A stretch of DNA of 64,000 nucleotides from Ancylomarina sp. 16SWW S1-10-2 (lineage in GTDB: Bacteria; Bacteroidota; Bacteroidia; Bacteroidales; Marinifilaceae): positions 173,313 through 237,312 of the forward strand of contig NZ_SADB01000006.1 in NCBI RefSeq assembly GCF_009669305.1, in the 5' to 3' direction. The notes beneath the pieces were generated by a model that did not search any database, was not told the origin of the DNA, and was given only the letters and a program-made list of their open reading frames with translations. The translations under genes were made by a program, and so were the position numbers. Each line of letters starts with the position of its first letter. The stretch's first letter is position 1. This document shows, one piece after another, positions 50,431-60,069 of the stretch.

Positions 50431-51963
50431 TTATTCCCACTCAATAGTTGCTGGTGGTTTTGAACTGATGTCGTACACCACTCGATTAACCCCCTTAACA
50501 CCATTGATAATTTTATTTGAAATCTTAGCAAGGAATTCATAAGGTAAGTGAGACCAATCAGCCGTCATACCATCGGTAGAGCTAACTGCACGAAGAGCAA
50601 CAACTCTTTCGTAAGTTCTTTCGTCTCCCATAACGCCTACAGACTGCACAGGCAATAACATGGCACCTGCTTGCCAAACTTCGTCATATAAACCGTCTTC
50701 AATCAAACCTGAGATATAAATATGGTCAACTTCTTGAAGAATACGTACTTTTTCATGCGTAATATCACCCAAGATTCGAATACCTAATCCTGGTCCTGGG
50801 AAAGGATGACGAGCAATAAACTTCTCTTCTAGTCCCATGCTACGTCCTACTCGACGAACTTCATCTTTAAATAGCAACTTCAATGGTTCAACCACTTTCA
50901 GTTTCATATAATCTGGCAATCCGCCAACATTATGATGAGATTTAATAGTTTGTGAAGGACCTCCAGTTACTGATACAGATTCAATAACATCTGGATAAAT
51001 AGTTCCTTGACCTAACCATTTTGCATTTTCTATTTTTTGTGATTCTTCATCAAAAACTTCAACAAATGCATTACCGATAATCTTACGTTTTCCTTCAGGA
51101 TCAGTCACACCAGCCATAGCTGAAATAAACTTCTCTCCTGCATCAACTCCAATTACATTTAAACCTAATGTTTCGTATCTCTTCAATACATCAGTAAACT
51201 CATTTTTACGTAACAAACCGTTATCTACAAAAATACAATATAGATTTTTTCCAATTGCTTTATGCAATAACATGGCAGCTACAGTAGAATCAACTCCACC
51301 TGATAAGCCAAGAATGACTCTATCATCGCCAATCTTTTCTTTCAATTCGGCTACAGTTGTATCAACAAATGCATCGGGAGTCCAACTTTGTTCGCAAGCA
51401 CAAATGCCTACAATAAAGTTCTTCAACAAAATTGATCCTTCAGTACTATGATATACTTCTGGGTGAAATTGTATCCCGTAAGATTTTTCGCCTTCAATTG
51501 CAAAAGCAGCATTCTCAACATCAGATGTGCTAGCTATTACTTTATAATTTTCTGGCATGCGCTCAATGGTATCACCATGCGACATCCATACTTGAGAATT
51601 CATGCTAATACCTTCCAACAATGCATTAGTAGCATCAACAGAAGTTAAGTTGGCACGACCATACTCTCTTTTATTTGATGCCATAACTTCCCCACCAAAA
51701 CAGTGAGCCAAATGCTGAGCACCGTAACAAACACCTAAAAGAGGTAATTTGCCTTTAATTTCTGATAAGTCTGGAATTGGAGCATTTTCTTCTCGAACTG
51801 AGAATGGACTTCCCGAAAGGATCACACCTTTAATACTATCGTCCAACTTTGGAGGATGATTATAAGGGTGAATTTCGCAATAAACATTTAATTCGCGAAC
51901 ACGTCGAGCAATAAGCTGTGTGTACTGCGAGCCAAAGTCAAGAATCAAAATCTTTTCTTGCAT
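50431..51963 (-). CDS. guaA: GMP synthase (glutamine-hydrolysing)
   Basis: A 510-residue enzyme that converts XMP to GMP. The amidotransferase domain has ILSGSPFSV, the nucleophile Cys79 in [12 protein letters not shown], and FHPEVYH. The PP-loop synthetase follows with [17 protein letters not shown] near residue 217, and the C-terminal dimerisation domain holds [14 protein letters not shown]-like and [14 protein letters not shown] segments. It ends with [13 protein letters not shown], the conserved family terminus. A -7-like TATCTTTG lies on the minus strand at 52009-52016. Confidence 0.97.
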   Translation of the reverse strand: MQEKILILDFGSQYTQLIARRVRELNVYCEIHPYNHPPKLDDSIKGVILSGSPFSVREENAPIPDLSEIKGKLPLLGVCYGAQHLAHCFGGEVMASNKREYGRANLTSVDATNALLEGISMNSQVWMSHGDTIERMPENYKVIASTSDVENAAFAIEGEKSYGIQFHPEVYHSTEGSILLKNFIVGICACEQSWTPDAFVDTTVAELKEKIGDDRVILGLSGGVDSTVAAMLLHKAIGKNLYCIFVDNGLLRKNEFTDVLKRYETLGLNVIGVDAGEKFISAMAGVTDPEGKRKIIGNAFVEVFDEESQKIENAKWLGQGTIYPDVIESVSVTGGPSQTIKSHHNVGGLPDYMKLKVVEPLKLLFKDEVRRVGRSMGLEEKFIARHPFPGPGLGIRILGDITHEKVRILQEVDHIYISGLIEDGLYDEVWQAGAMLLPVQSVGVMGDERTYERVVALRAVSSTDGMTADWSHLPYEFLAKISNKIINGVKGVNRVVYDISSKPPATIEWE

Positions 51964-52102
51964 AATCTTAAAAATATATGAGGTTGTTTAGCTTCTCTAT
52001 TTGGCGTACAAAGATATACAATTCATTAGCATTAAATAATTATTGTTTCCGATTGTTATAACAATTTTTCATTTAATTCGAATTCAACAAATTATACAAA
52101 TA

Positions 52103-52133
52103 GAAAACCCGTTTACAAAATATGTAAACGGGC
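52103..52133 (-). terminator. Terminator of the C1 peptidase gene
   Basis: On the minus strand CCCGTTTAC pairs with GTAAACGGG across ATATTTT and is followed by TTTTC. It is 23 bases past the stop. Confidence 0.85.
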
Positions 52134-52155
52134 TCCAAATTCTATATATTATTGA

Positions 52156-53403
52156 TTATTTAAATTTCTTCAATAATTTTTTGACAGCATCTTTATGAAT
52201 AGTAATACCCATCATCTTAAGCTTAACGTAATCTTCTTGAAAGAAATAGTATCCAAATTCTGGAGATTTTTCGTCAATATTACGAGATCCAGAACTAGAA
52301 TCTTTAATTAAGTACCAATCTTTACCAGACTTATCAACATAGTAACCAATTAAATGCATACCATGATCGTCTGTCGTAGATCCATTAGAAAAGCGGAACT
52401 GACGTGCATCTTCGGTAATATACTCAGATGGAATATCGAATGAAGGAACCATTGCACAGTTTGTTGTACGTAAGAAACCTGCTTCAGAAACATCACCACC
52501 AATACTCATCGTATAACCTTCGCGAACTGCTGATTTAATAGCATCCATGTAAACATCAAGAGGTACATTATAGTACTCTTTAGAATGCCACCAGTTATCA
52601 GGCACTTTATATTCAACTTGTTCCCAATAAGGTTCTTGCTTATATGACAATAATTCAATATAATCATCAGGATTTAACTGCAAATAATCTTTCAAATAAG
52701 TTTGAGGTGTATACTCTTTTCCTTCAACAGTAAACTTAGTTGGAGGTACCCCAATATAATGATTCATGATAGACTCAATAGTTGCAATAGCCTCTTTCTC
52801 GTTCCAAGCATTGCTTTTCTTTAAGAATTTCAAATAAGTCAACATTTCATTATACATTTTTGCATGTGTATGAAACTTACGACCATCTTTTAATCCTGTA
52901 TATTCCGATTGAGGAACAACACCATATTTTTTCCACATACGAGCAACTGAATTTCCTTCAGAACCTTCGCTAAACTCAGAATCGCCTCTTTCTTTTATAA
53001 AACGACGAGCTTTTTCAACATATTCCCAATATACAGTGTAGATCTCAGAAATATCAACTTTCTTTTTATGAAGACGATAAACTTCTGACTCATAAAATGA
53101 TGTTGTTGAAAAACACCAACAAGTTCCCCCATTACCTTGTGATACTGTTGGTAAAGCCCATTGTGTATTATCTTTGTAAAGGCTAATATCATTAGGAAGA
53201 TCATATGAAGATTGATCCATAAAGAAACGCTTATCAACGTCCTTTTTTTCCAATTTTGCATCAACATTTCTAATATCCTTAAGAATAGAGTTTTGGTAGT
53301 AACCTGGCTCATACTCCTTAAAAGTTGATTTGTCTTTTTTTTGCTGAGCAAAAGCCGAGACACAAACTGTTACTGCAACGGCTGATAATAAAATTCTTTT
53401 CAT
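52156..53403 (-). CDS. Secreted C1-family cysteine peptidase (bleomycin hydrolase type)
   Basis: A 415-residue papain-fold protease. The signal is MKRILLSAVAVTVCVSAFAQ; an upstream ATG at 53445 would add 14 residues before it. The Gln and catalytic Cys are in SQGNGGTCWCFSTTSFYESE near residues 86-105. The His is in TDDHGMHLIGYYV near 347. The third papain position, usually Asn in KNSWG, reads IKDSSSGSRN here, with Asp in place of Asn. It is probably an envelope aminopeptidase of the PepC-like branch; the substitution may modulate activity. Monocistronic. Confidence 0.9.
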   Translation of the reverse strand: MKRILLSAVAVTVCVSAFAQQKKDKSTFKEYEPGYYQNSILKDIRNVDAKLEKKDVDKRFFMDQSSYDLPNDISLYKDNTQWALPTVSQGNGGTCWCFSTTSFYESEVYRLHKKKVDISEIYTVYWEYVEKARRFIKERGDSEFSEGSEGNSVARMWKKYGVVPQSEYTGLKDGRKFHTHAKMYNEMLTYLKFLKKSNAWNEKEAIATIESIMNHYIGVPPTKFTVEGKEYTPQTYLKDYLQLNPDDYIELLSYKQEPYWEQVEYKVPDNWWHSKEYYNVPLDVYMDAIKSAVREGYTMSIGGDVSEAGFLRTTNCAMVPSFDIPSEYITEDARQFRFSNGSTTDDHGMHLIGYYVDKSGKDWYLIKDSSSGSRNIDEKSPEFGYYFFQEDYVKLKMMGITIHKDAVKKLLKKFK

Positions 53404-53572
53404 ATTGTCCTTAAATCTGTGAATCCACATCCTAAACATAAACATTTCTGCTTAGTATTAGAATACAAACTCAATTATTAAAAAGTTAACTTTAGATTTT
53501 ATCAAGAACCTAAAGGTAACAAAAAAGCAATAGGACATAGGTGTTAAGCAAGTGCTTTTAAACAAACACGCT

Positions 53573-54505
53573 TTATTTATTAGATTTGAGAGGAATTTCG
53601 AAAACAGAACCATCTTCAGCCAATGCAGAATTAGAAAAGACTTCTTTTGCTTCCTTTAGATGATCTGTTAAATCATGGAATCGAGCAGAAAAATGACCAA
53701 TAAGTAACTTTCCAACCTTCGCTTCACAGGCAATTTTTGCAGCTTGCTCTGTTGTAGAATGATAAGTTGACTTAGCTCTTTGTTTATCATTTTTCAAGAA
53801 AGTTGCTTCATGATAAAGCAAATCTACCTTATTAATAATAGGAACAATTCGTGGAAGATAGACGGTATCGGTGCAAAAAGCATAAGACCGCGGACGAGAT
53901 GCTTCATTGGTTAATTTAGAATTAGAAATGAGTTCTCCCTCATCAGTCAAATAATCGGCTCCCATTTTAATACCATGCCTAAGTTTAATTGGTATCTTAT
54001 AAAAATCCAACATATCCTTTTTAAGATGTCTTGGGCGTTCCTTCTCTTTAAACAAAAACCCAGCACAAGGAATCGCACCATGTCTTAACGGAAATGATTG
54101 TACAGTAAGCGCATCATCTTCAAAAAGAGTTTGAATTTCTTTTCCATATATATAATGAAAAATCAACTTATAACGCAATTGCGATTCTAATATTTCCAGT
54201 TGGAATCGAATGATTTTTTCAAGCTTAGAATGTGCATATATGTGCAAATCATTCGTTCTTCCTTGCAATGAAAAACTTGAAATGAGACCTATTAGACCAA
54301 AGAAATGATCGCCATGCAAATGGGATATAAAGATATGATTAATTCGAGCCATAGGTACTCGAAACTTCTTTAACTGAATTTGTGTTCCTTCACCACAATC
54401 AATTAAAAAAAACCGCTCAAGTACATTGAGCACTTGAGCGGTTGGGAATCTTTTTGAGGTTGGTAATGCAGAATTACTACCTAGGATTGTTAATTCAAAT
54501 TTCAC
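53573..54505 (-). CDS. rnz: Ribonuclease Z
   Basis: A 310-residue metallo-beta-lactamase-fold endonuclease that makes tRNA 3' ends. The zinc motif SHLHGDHFFG has His62, His64, Asp66 and His67; later ligands are in CDTVY, HEATFL and GHFSARF. N-terminal LGSNSALPTSKRFPTAQV and LIDCGEGTQIQL are the family start. It begins 12 bases after the STAS gene stop, in an operon with it. Inside codons 22-35 the mRNA contains a perfect terminator-like hairpin plus U8 (54405..54443). Confidence 0.95.
   Translation of the reverse strand: MKFELTILGSNSALPTSKRFPTAQVLNVLERFFLIDCGEGTQIQLKKFRVPMARINHIFISHLHGDHFFGLIGLISSFSLQGRTNDLHIYAHSKLEKIIRFQLEILESQLRYKLIFHYIYGKEIQTLFEDDALTVQSFPLRHGAIPCAGFLFKEKERPRHLKKDMLDFYKIPIKLRHGIKMGADYLTDEGELISNSKLTNEASRPRSYAFCTDTVYLPRIVPIINKVDLLYHEATFLKNDKQRAKSTYHSTTEQAAKIACEAKVGKLLIGHFSARFHDLTDHLKEAKEVFSNSALAEDGSVFEIPLKSNK
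54405..54443 (-). terminator. Terminator-like hairpin inside the rnz coding region
   Basis: On the minus strand AACCGCTCAAGT (54443-54432) and ACTTGAGCGGTT (54422-54411) are perfect 12-bp arms with a 9-base loop, followed by eight T. They lie at codons 22-35 of rnz. The form is that of an intrinsic terminator, so it could attenuate rnz and limit it relative to the upstream STAS gene. Whether it acts is untested. Confidence 0.6.
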
Positions 54506-54517
54506 TTACGATCAATA

Positions 54518-54871
54518 TTAATTCTCAATCCCATTTTTCACTATGGATTCAGCTACGCTAAAATCGTCAGAAACGTTAAGCACTGTATCCAATTGCGAAA
54601 TAATAATCAGTTTTTCAACTGAAGGTTGTAAACCATAAAGAACAAATGTTCCATCGGCATTCTTACATAACCTGTTGGCTACAAGAATGGCACTTAAGCC
54701 AGATGAATCACAATAAGTACAAGTATCTAAATTTAAAAGAATATTCTTCTCTCCTTCTGAGAAAATCAAAATTAATTTTGATTTAAGCTCAGGAGCAATA
54801 TGAGTATCCAGTCTATCGTTTAGTACCTGAATTAAAGTGTACCCGTCTTTTTTGTCAATCTTAAAGTCCAT
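54518..54871 (-). CDS. STAS-domain anti-sigma factor antagonist
   Basis: A 117-residue single STAS domain protein. The phosphorylation site is in TCTYCDSSGLSAILVANR at Ser56/Ser57. Such proteins are phosphorylated by a GHKL kinase and dephosphorylated by a PP2C phosphatase, and switch binding partners. It sits directly upstream of rnz (12-base gap), and 30 bases after rpsA on the same strand. Its kinase and target are not adjacent; SiaB and the receiver-PP2C phosphatase in this window are candidates. Confidence 0.93.
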   Translation of the reverse strand: MDFKIDKKDGYTLIQVLNDRLDTHIAPELKSKLILIFSEGEKNILLNLDTCTYCDSSGLSAILVANRLCKNADGTFVLYGLQPSVEKLIIISQLDTVLNVSDDFSVAESIVKNGIEN

Positions 54872-54901
54872 ATCTAAACCTCTTTAAGGATTATTTAAAG
54901 C

Positions 54902-56689
54902 TTACTTTTCTCCTTTTTCAAGTTGAGATTTTAAAGCAGCCAATGCAGAAATATCACCTAAGGTAGTTTTTTCTAATGAATCTTTCACCTTCTTAACTCC
55001 TTTTTTCATGTTAGTAGATGCAGATTTTTTCTTTTCAGAAACTTCAGCACGCTTAACATCTTCAAAAGTTCTTGAGTGAGAAAGGATAATTCGCTTAGCA
55101 GCTTTAGAGAATTCAATTACTTTGAAAGTAAGTTTCTCATCAACTTTAGCTTGTGATCCATCTTCTTTAACTAAGTGACGTGGAGTAGCAAATCCTTCAA
55201 CACCGTAAGGAAGAGCAACAACAGCACCTTTTTCGAATACATCTACGATAGTACCTTCGTGAGTTGAGTCAGTAGCAAAGATTGTTTCGAATACATCCCA
55301 TGGATTCTCTTCCAATTGCTTATGACCTAAGCTCAATCTTCTGTTGTCTTTGTCTATTTCTAGAACAACAACTTCGATTTCAGCACCAATAGTAGTGAAT
55401 TCAGCTGGATGTTTCACTTTCTTAGTCCAAGAAAGATCAGAAATGTGAATCAAACCATCTACACCTTCTTCAATCTCAACAAATACACCGAAGTTTGTGA
55501 AGTTACGAACCTTAGCAGCATGTTTAGAATTTACAGCATACTTAGCTTCAACACCTTCCCAAGGATCTGGCTTCAATTGTTTAAGACCAAGAGACATTTT
55601 TCTTTCTTCACGATCTAAAGTAATAATCTGAGCTTCTACTTCATCTCCAACTTTCATGAAATCTTGTGCAGATCTCAAGTGTTGTGACCAAGACATTTCA
55701 GAAACGTGGATAAGACCTTCTACACCTGCAGCGATTTCAACGAAAGCACCGTAATCAGCCATAACTACAACTTTACCCATTACTCTATCGCCAACTTTCA
55801 TTTCAGCGTCAAGAGCATCCCATGGATGAGGAGTAAGTTGTTTAAGACCTAAAGCAATACGTTTTTTATCATCATCGAAATCAAGAATTACAACATTTAA
55901 TTTTTGATCTAATTCAACGATTTCACTTGGATGAGAAACTCTACCCCATGAAAGGTCAGTGATATGGATCAAACCATCAACACCACCTAAGTCGATAAAT
56001 ACACCATAAGAAGTGATGTTTTTAACTGTTCCTTCAAGAACTTGACCTTTTTCAAGTTTAGCAATAATTTCTTTTTTCTGTTGTTCCAATTCAGCTTCAA
56101 TAAGAGCTTTGTGTGATACAACAACATTTTTAAATTCGTGATTGATTTTAACAACCTTGAATTCCATAGTTTTTCCTACGTAAATATCGTAGTCACGGAT
56201 AGGTTTAACATCAATTTGAGAACCTGGTAAGAAAGCTTCAATACCAAATACGTCAACGATCATACCACCTTTGGTACGACACTTGATATAACCTTTAATA
56301 ATTTCGTTGTTTTCAAGTGCAGCATTAACACGATCCCAAGAACGTAAAGCACGTGCTTTTTTGTGTGAAAGAACTAATTGTCCTTTTTTATCTTCCTGAC
56401 TTTCAACATAAACTTCAACTGTATCACCTACAGTTAATTCTTGATTGTAACGGAATTCATTCAAACTCACGATACCATCAGATTTGTAACCAATATTGAT
56501 TACAACTTCTCTTTTATTCATAGAGATAACGAGACCATCGATAACCTCTTTTTCAGCAACTGTAGATAATGTTTTATCGTACTGTGCTTCTAATTCTGCT
56601 CTATTTACAGCAACACTTGCATCTTCATTCTCAAATGCATCCCAATCAAATTCTGCCTCAACAGCAGCATTCTTGTTTTCTTCAACCAT
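54902..56689 (-). CDS. rpsA: 30S ribosomal protein S1
   Basis: A 595-residue protein with six S1 repeats. An acidic N-terminus (EFDWDAFENEDASVAVNR) leads into repeats marked by MIVDVFGIEAFLPGSQ, GVFIDLGGVDGLIHITDLSW, GAFVEIAAGVEGLIHVSEMS, GVFVEIEEGVDGLIHISDLS and GAVVALPYGVEGFATPRH. It binds mRNA and brings it to the 30S subunit; in Bacteroidota S1 is important because Shine-Dalgarno sequences are weak. It has a good phylum-type promoter upstream. The STAS and rnz genes follow. Confidence 0.97.
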   Translation of the reverse strand: MVEENKNAAVEAEFDWDAFENEDASVAVNRAELEAQYDKTLSTVAEKEVIDGLVISMNKREVVINIGYKSDGIVSLNEFRYNQELTVGDTVEVYVESQEDKKGQLVLSHKKARALRSWDRVNAALENNEIIKGYIKCRTKGGMIVDVFGIEAFLPGSQIDVKPIRDYDIYVGKTMEFKVVKINHEFKNVVVSHKALIEAELEQQKKEIIAKLEKGQVLEGTVKNITSYGVFIDLGGVDGLIHITDLSWGRVSHPSEIVELDQKLNVVILDFDDDKKRIALGLKQLTPHPWDALDAEMKVGDRVMGKVVVMADYGAFVEIAAGVEGLIHVSEMSWSQHLRSAQDFMKVGDEVEAQIITLDREERKMSLGLKQLKPDPWEGVEAKYAVNSKHAAKVRNFTNFGVFVEIEEGVDGLIHISDLSWTKKVKHPAEFTTIGAEIEVVVLEIDKDNRRLSLGHKQLEENPWDVFETIFATDSTHEGTIVDVFEKGAVVALPYGVEGFATPRHLVKEDGSQAKVDEKLTFKVIEFSKAAKRIILSHSRTFEDVKRAEVSEKKKSASTNMKKGVKKVKDSLEKTTLGDISALAALKSQLEKGEK

Positions 56690-56742
56690 ACTAAATTAAT
56701 TGTTTTACTAATAAATTAGACATTATATTATTTAAATCGCTG

Positions 56743-56772
56743 CAAAAGTACTCATTATATTTCAAACTACAA
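56743..56772 (-). promoter_or_regulatory. Bacteroidota-type promoter of rpsA
   Basis: On the minus strand TTG (56772-56770) and TACTTTTG (56750-56743) are separated by exactly 19 bases, matching the TTG-N19-TAnnTTTG consensus. It is 54 bases upstream of the start. The rest of the 372-base spacer to the phosphosugar mutase (56773-56966) shows no gene. Confidence 0.75.
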
Positions 56773-56966
56773 GTCTAAAGATCAATGATTATTCATCAAT
56801 TTCATGCAATAATTAGCTCAATAAAGATTTTTTTAAACTAAATTTGAATTCAAGCTTATTTATTCTCAATTATAGTATAAACGAGAATAAAATATCATTC
56901 AGGATTGACTCTTAGGTGAAATTACAGCTATATCTAAAAAATAACGCCACTAATCATGTAAACTCT

Positions 56967-56997
56967 TTGATTAATCCAAAAAAATGAGATATTTTTG
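56967..56997 (+). promoter_or_regulatory. Bacteroidota-type promoter of the phosphosugar mutase gene
   Basis: TTG at 56967-56969 and TATTTTTG at 56990-56997 with a 20-base spacer. It lies 64 bases upstream of the start codon. Confidence 0.6.
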
Positions 56998-57061
56998 AGC
57001 TTTAGTTTTTAAAAAATTAGATCCGATCCTACAAATAAAGGATTTTATTAAAAATAATAAC

Positions 57062-58804
57062 ATGAATCAGTCAGATATACAAGACATCGTAAATTCAAGA
57101 GCAAACGAATGGCTTAACGGCAATTACGATGAAGACACAAAAAAATCAATTTCTGAATTAATGAATAAAGAAGATCAGTCTGAATTGATTGATTCCTTTT
57201 ATAAAGACTTAGAATTTGGTACTGGTGGACTTAGAGGAAAAATGGGACCTGGTACCAATCGAATGAACATATATACAGTTGGTACAGCAACACAAGGTTT
57301 AGCTAATTATTTAAATGAAGTCTTTGCTGGCGAAGACATTTCTATATGTATAGGGTATGACTGTAGAAATAACAGCAAATTATATTCTGATACTGTTGCA
57401 AACATTTTCTCTGCAAATGGAATTAAAGCCTATATTTTTGATGATTTAAGACCAACTCCTGAAATGTCTTTTGCAATTCGTCAACTAGGTTGTAAATCGG
57501 GTGTTATTATTACCGCATCACATAATCCTAAAGAATATAACGGCTATAAAGCTTATTGGGATGATGGATCACAAATCGTAACACCTCATGACAAGAACAT
57601 TATAGATGCAGTAAAAGCTGTTACGGTTGATCAAATTAAATTTGAAGGTAATCCTGATCTAATTGAAGTTTTAGGTGCCGAAATGGATAAACTTTATTTA
57701 GATACAGTTAAAACACTTAGCTTATCTCCTGAATCAATAAAAAATCAGAAAGATTTAAAAATTGTATTCACACCTATACATGGTACAACAGTAAGATTAG
57801 TTCCTGCCTCATTAAAAAATTATGGCTTCGAAAATGTCATTCATATTCCAGAGCAAGATATTGTTGATGGTAACTTCCCTACTGTAAAGTCTGCTAACCC
57901 TGAAGAGCCAGCAGCTCTTAAAATGGCAGTAGATAAAGCTAAAGAAGTTAATGCAGACTTAGTGATGGCCTGTGATCCTGATGGTGACAGATTAGGTATT
58001 TCTGTTACTAATGACAATGGAGAATGGGAAATTATTAATGGGAATCAAACAGCATTAATATTTACTTACTACCTAATAAGGAGAAGAAGAGAACTTGGCT
58101 TGTTAACAGGGAACGACTATGTTGTTAAAACCATAGTAACAACTGAGCTTTTTAAAGATGTTGCAATCAAAAACAATGTTGAATGTTTTGATGCCTATAC
58201 TGGTTTTAAATGGATTGCTGATGTTATTCGCAAAAATCCAGACAAGAACTATATTGGCGGAGGTGAAGAATCTTTTGGTTATATGCCTGGAGACTTTACA
58301 CGCGACAAAGATGCTGTTTCATCGTGTAGTATAATGGCCGAAATTGCAGCTTGGGCTAAAGATCAAGGCAAAAATCTATTTGACATTTTAAAAGAAATAT
58401 ATGTCGAATATGGTTTTTCTAGAGAAAAAATGATTTATATTGTAAGAGAAGGACTTAGCGGTGCTAAAGAAATTGAAGATATGATGCATAACTTCCGTTT
58501 TAATCGTCCTAAAATAATTAATAATTCGCCTATTGTATTGGTTAAAGATTACACAATTAGAAAAGCAACAAACCCTTTAACTGGGGAAGAAACTGATCTT
58601 GATTTTCCAACGACAGCTGATGTTTTACAATTTTTCTTAGAAGATGGATCAAAAATTTCGGTTCGTCCTTCAGGAACTGAACCTAAGATTAAGTTCTACT
58701 TCGAAGTTCGAGAGAAGCTAGATCAAATAGAAGAATATTATAAAGCAGAAGCACTTGCTGATAAAAAGATTAACGAAATTATTCATTCATTAAAATTAAA
58801 TTAA
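57062..58804 (+). CDS. Phosphosugar mutase (phosphoglucomutase/phosphomannomutase family)
   Basis: A 580-residue alpha-D-phosphohexomutase. Motifs in order: FGTGGLRGKMGPGTNRMN near residue 52; the phosphoserine loop ITASHNPKEYNGYKAYW near 150; metal-binding DPDGDRLGIS near 305; the sugar loop GGGEESFGYMPGDF near 398; and the phosphate loop RPSGTEPKIKFYF near 535. The length and the FGTGGLRG start match PGM/PMM of the type that interconverts glucose-1- and -6-phosphate. The exact substrate is not fixed by sequence. Confidence 0.94.
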   Translation: MNQSDIQDIVNSRANEWLNGNYDEDTKKSISELMNKEDQSELIDSFYKDLEFGTGGLRGKMGPGTNRMNIYTVGTATQGLANYLNEVFAGEDISICIGYDCRNNSKLYSDTVANIFSANGIKAYIFDDLRPTPEMSFAIRQLGCKSGVIITASHNPKEYNGYKAYWDDGSQIVTPHDKNIIDAVKAVTVDQIKFEGNPDLIEVLGAEMDKLYLDTVKTLSLSPESIKNQKDLKIVFTPIHGTTVRLVPASLKNYGFENVIHIPEQDIVDGNFPTVKSANPEEPAALKMAVDKAKEVNADLVMACDPDGDRLGISVTNDNGEWEIINGNQTALIFTYYLIRRRRELGLLTGNDYVVKTIVTTELFKDVAIKNNVECFDAYTGFKWIADVIRKNPDKNYIGGGEESFGYMPGDFTRDKDAVSSCSIMAEIAAWAKDQGKNLFDILKEIYVEYGFSREKMIYIVREGLSGAKEIEDMMHNFRFNRPKIINNSPIVLVKDYTIRKATNPLTGEETDLDFPTTADVLQFFLEDGSKISVRPSGTEPKIKFYFEVREKLDQIEEYYKAEALADKKINEIIHSLKLN

Positions 58805-58848
58805 TTTTAATTTATTCAGTTTAATAAAACCGACCAAACATTTTTTGC

Positions 58849-60069
58849 ATGGATAATAAACGTATCATACTGTCTATAGACGACTCTCCAATTAATAATA
58901 AATTAATTGAGGTCTATTTTCGAAAAGATTACAATGTTATATCTAAAACCAGTGGACAAGAAGCATTAACTTGGCTCGAAACAGAACTTCCAGAGGTGAT
59001 TCTTCTTGATGTGATGATGCCAATAATGGATGGAATAGATGTACTCGAAAAACTACAGGCAAATGAACGCTTAAGGGATATTCCTGTAATTATGGTAACG
59101 GCCAAAACTGAGGTAGAAACCATAAAGATTGCTCTCTCTAAAGGGGCTCTTGATTACGTGAAAAAGCCTATTGATTTTACGGAATTGCAATCAAAAATAA
59201 TGATTGCATTCCAAATCAATAAGCAAAAGCAAGAAATATCAAAATATAAATCCTATTTTGATATCCACCAAGGAATGATTCATGCTCAAAGAATTCAACG
59301 TTCGATATTACCTGATACGGAGCATTTTAAACACATGTTTCCTAAGTCTTTTATTATCAATTTCCCGAAACACATTGTTAGCGGTGATTTTTACTGCATA
59401 AATCAAAATTTCCAACAAAAAAACATTGGTCTTTTCGATTGCACAGGACACGGTGTTCCTGCTGCAATGTTAACCATGATGGGACAAATGGAACTACATA
59501 CCATTTTTGATAATGGGAGTCAAATTCAAACTGGACAAATTTTCCCAAAATTAAGTCAAAAATTCAGTAGTCTATTAAATACTTCAAATGACACCTATAC
59601 TCAGTACGATGGTATGGATGGAGGTTTTATTTCAATCGTATCACAAGAAAACAAGATAGAATACGTTGGAGCAAGACGTCCCCTTATACTTATTCGCTCG
59701 GGTTTAGGCAAATTAGAAGTTGATCAAGAACTTATTGAGCCAAAACTTACGAACGACAATTTTTCTCTTTTCGAAATACCTGGAGATAGACTTTCGATAG
59801 GAAAAGAAAGTGAATTTTCTGAATTTCAAACAAAAACAATCACCTCTGCCCCACAAGACAGACTATTTATATATTCGGATGGAATTACCGACCAATTGGG
59901 TGGTAGCCAAACCAAACGTTTAAAGAAAAAAGAATTCTACGACAAACTAATCAATATACAAACTAAGTCTATAGATCTTCAAAAATCCGATTTATTTAAT
60001 TGGCTAGATGAATGGAAAACAAACAACGAACAAACAGATGATATCCTAATGATAGGAATTGAGCTATAA
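58849..60069 (+). CDS. Response regulator with PP2C-type (SpoIIE/RsbU) phosphatase domain
   Basis: A 406-residue protein: a receiver domain (about residues 1-125, phosphorylation at Asp54 in VILLDVMMPIMDG, Lys in DYVKKPID) then a short linker and a SpoIIE-type PP2C domain. Metal-binding Asp residues are in KHIVSGDFYCI, FDCTGHGVPAAMLTMMGQ, YDGMDGGFIS and YSDGITDQLG. RsbU/SiaA-type phosphatases dephosphorylate STAS or SiaC proteins. A histidine kinase would control it through Asp54; none is adjacent. It converges with the helicase gene with a 6-base overlap. Confidence 0.94.
   Translation: MDNKRIILSIDDSPINNKLIEVYFRKDYNVISKTSGQEALTWLETELPEVILLDVMMPIMDGIDVLEKLQANERLRDIPVIMVTAKTEVETIKIALSKGALDYVKKPIDFTELQSKIMIAFQINKQKQEISKYKSYFDIHQGMIHAQRIQRSILPDTEHFKHMFPKSFIINFPKHIVSGDFYCINQNFQQKNIGLFDCTGHGVPAAMLTMMGQMELHTIFDNGSQIQTGQIFPKLSQKFSSLLNTSNDTYTQYDGMDGGFISIVSQENKIEYVGARRPLILIRSGLGKLEVDQELIEPKLTNDNFSLFEIPGDRLSIGKESEFSEFQTKTITSAPQDRLFIYSDGITDQLGGSQTKRLKKKEFYDKLINIQTKSIDLQKSDLFNWLDEWKTNNEQTDDILMIGIEL

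Noticed and set aside
55409-56699. Plus-strand frames in rpsA
   Set aside because: Antisense shadows of an intact S1 gene.
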